A DNA stretch of 7,913 nucleotides from Planctomycetaceae bacterium (GTDB lineage Bacteria; Planctomycetota; Planctomycetia; Planctomycetales; Planctomycetaceae). Where the stretch lies: positions 1 to 7,913 of the forward strand of contig CANJZR010000167.1 in NCBI GenBank assembly GCA_947479075.1. The letters are read 5' to 3'. Made by a program: the position numbers and the translations under genes. Shown here piece by piece: positions 6,999-7,913 of the stretch. The notes beneath the pieces are model-generated. The model ran no database searches, was not told where the DNA came from, and was given only the letters and a program-made list of their open reading frames with translations. Numbering within the stretch: position 1 is the stretch's first letter; every line of letters begins with the position of its first letter.

Positions 6999-7040
6999 CT
7001 TGAGGAATGTGGCCCGCAATTCTGGACTGAGGAGACTTCT

Positions 7041-7541
7041 GTGACGAGGACTCGGATTGAAGCGGATCGCGAAGATATGATGGCGGAAGCAGTCAACCTG
7101 CGAGAGCGGATCGAACTGAAAGTCCCGGGTATCGATCATCCCGTTACCATCGGTTGTAACGATTTGGGGCATTGGTCGTTCTATTTCGGGCCCGAGCTGA
7201 TGTGCCGCTTCGATTCCAACGGACAGCTGCGCCGGGCAGTGCGAGGCGGAAAGTTGTACCGTACGCAGGGAGGCACGCTCGCCCAGTTGACCCGCGTGCG
7301 ACACGACGATGTGACCAACCTGGAGCGGCGGGACTTGAGGCCGGACGAAGTCGAAGAGTTTCTCGGGCTGGTCGCCGTGGACCTGTGTCATTTGAACGAC
7401 GAATTAATGGCTGAGCGGTGCGAAGTCTTGCGCGAGGTCGACACCTCTGCAGAGTTCATGACGAGGCTGACTTCGCTGCTGGTCCGTTTAGCCTCATCAC
7501 CGCTGAACCTTGCTCCGGCATTGCCGACTAAACGCAAGTAA
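7041..7541 (+). CDS. Conserved-looking protein of unknown function, 166 residues
   Basis: I do not assign a function. The GTG start at 7041 is supported by AGGAG at 7030-7034 with a 6-nt spacer, the best ribosome binding site in the window. The protein has no signal peptide or membrane segment. Residues about 28-90 look like a small beta-rich domain: P-G-I-D-H-P-V-T-I-G-C, then G-H-W-S-F-Y-F-G-P-E-L-M-C-R-F-D, then G-G-K-L-Y-R-T-Q-G-G-T-L. Residues about 90-150 are charged and probably helical. Two cysteines and a histidine fall in the beta-rich part, but they do not form a recognisable zinc motif. From memory, similar proteins with the L-M-C-R-F-D and L-Y-R-T-Q-G pattern occur in planctomycetes as uncharacterised proteins; I cannot verify this here. 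It is divergent from the M24 gene and converges on the right-edge gene. Confidence 0.85.
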   Translation: MTRTRIEADREDMMAEAVNLRERIELKVPGIDHPVTIGCNDLGHWSFYFGPELMCRFDSNGQLRRAVRGGKLYRTQGGTLAQLTRVRHDDVTNLERRDLRPDEVEEFLGLVAVDLCHLNDELMAERCEVLREVDTSAEFMTRLTSLLVRLASSPLNLAPALPTKRK

Positions 7542-7590
7542 TTGCGGGCAGGCGATTGGTGGTTTGTTCGATCAACTCTCGCTGGAGAGC

Positions 7591-7913
7591 TCACATGTCA
7601 GACGCCGAGATTGTGCGAGGTGCTTTTTGTGGTTGGGGAAGAGGACCGGCGGTGCTCAAACAGAACGGCAAAGCAAAGACGGGTATCAGCAATGTAAATG
7701 TGCTGCGGTCGATTTTTCCCAGTGCCTCAATCAGAGTGGCCGATGAGACGAATTGAAGGGCGAACATCATTCCAAAAGAGCAGATCGCATTGAGTTTTAG
7801 GAATCGAGTGGAGCTGGTCTGCACCCCGATGCTTCTTGCCGGTATGAGGGAGATCAGCAGACAGAGACCAATCGGCCAGATTGTCCATCTCGTGATCGAT
7901 TGGCCAATCTCAA
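7591..7913 (-). CDS. C-terminal part of a probable integral membrane protein (5' end outside window)
   Basis: The minus-strand frame ending in TGA at 7591-7593 is open all the way to the right edge (about 106 residues), so the GTG at 7824 need not be the start. The translation has three hydrophobic stretches: W-T-I-W-P-I-G-L-C-L-L-I-S-L-I (about 7848-7892), A-I-C-S-F-G-M-M-F-A-L-Q-F-V (about 7740-7787), and F-T-L-L-I-P-V-F-A-L-P-F-C-L (about 7663-7707). Short polar loops separate them, and the polar tail is rich in Pro, Gln and Ser. This regular alternation is typical of a multi-pass membrane protein and unusual for a chance reading frame. The family cannot be told from this fragment. Its stop codon is 49 bp from that of the convergent 166-residue gene; a 5-bp stem CTCTC/GAGAG (7576-7580 with 7585-7589) lies in the gap. 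Confidence 0.55.
   Translation of the reverse strand, partial: EIGQSITRWTIWPIGLCLLISLIPARSIGVQTSSTRFLKLNAICSFGMMFALQFVSSATLIEALGKIDRSTFTLLIPVFALPFCLSTAGPLPQPQKAPRTISASDM
7868..7909. repeat. 12-bp perfect palindrome and nearby inverted copy at the right edge
   Basis: GATTGGCCAATC at 7898-7909 is its own reverse complement. CCAATCG at 7868-7874 is the reverse complement of CGATTGG at 7897-7903. The elements lie inside the presumed membrane-protein gene, so they may simply be coding sequence. The window ends 4 bp later, so any further copies cannot be seen. Confidence 0.45.

Noticed and set aside
7595..7756. A 53-codon plus-strand frame with GGAGAG upstream of its ATG.
   Set aside because: No recognisable features, and it lies opposite a hydrophobic frame with membrane-protein character that continues to the edge. 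Kept as a finding because the choice is not certain.
1..7913. Defence system, mobile element or prophage.
   Set aside because: No transposase, integrase, recombinase, nuclease, toxin-antitoxin or phage structural motif was found in any frame, and no direct repeats resembling a CRISPR or attachment site were seen. The gene content looks like ordinary chromosome.

Overview
The window looks like chromosomal DNA from a planctomycete (Planctomycetota, probably a Planctomycetaceae-type lineage). This is an inference. It rests on a secreted PQQ-like beta-propeller protein with the W-P-W-W-R-G-P opening typical of that phylum, a sugar-epimerase-like TIM barrel next to it, a long single-pass membrane protein that matches no family I recognise, loosely packed genes on both strands, moderately high GC and weak or variable Shine-Dalgarno sequences. 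I see no rRNA, tRNA, CRISPR array, insertion sequence, phage gene or integrase.

Layout, left to right. (1) Positions 1-531, plus strand: the 3' part of a YiiM-like MOSC-domain gene that begins outside the window. (2) Positions 552-3108, minus strand: a PPP-type metallophosphoesterase (3108 to 2296), followed 163 bp downstream by a 526-residue single-pass membrane protein of unknown function (2132 to 552) that converges on the MOSC gene. (3) Positions 3109-3320: a divergent intergenic region carrying a perfect 13-bp inverted repeat. (4) Positions 3321-5612, plus strand: the secreted PQQ-like beta-propeller protein and then a xylose-isomerase-like TIM-barrel protein, separated by 108 bp that contain a compact palindrome. 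(5) Positions 6848-5652, minus strand: an M24 (aminopeptidase P/creatinase fold) protein whose five metal-ligand positions all appear to be replaced. (6) Positions 6849-7040: a second divergent intergenic region with several small inverted repeats and a candidate promoter. (7) Positions 7041-7541, plus strand: a 166-residue protein of unknown function. (8) Positions 7591-7913, minus strand: the C-terminal part of a probable membrane protein that runs off the right edge.

The genes do not form one obvious pathway. The propeller and TIM-barrel genes could be co-transcribed, and both families recur in planctomycete carbohydrate-related loci. The phosphatase and the membrane protein are also co-oriented. 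I found no convincing new multi-gene system. The observations most worth following are the apparently metal-free M24 protein, the substituted ligand positions in the TIM barrel, and the two strong intergenic palindromes at 3161-3203 and 4662-4679.
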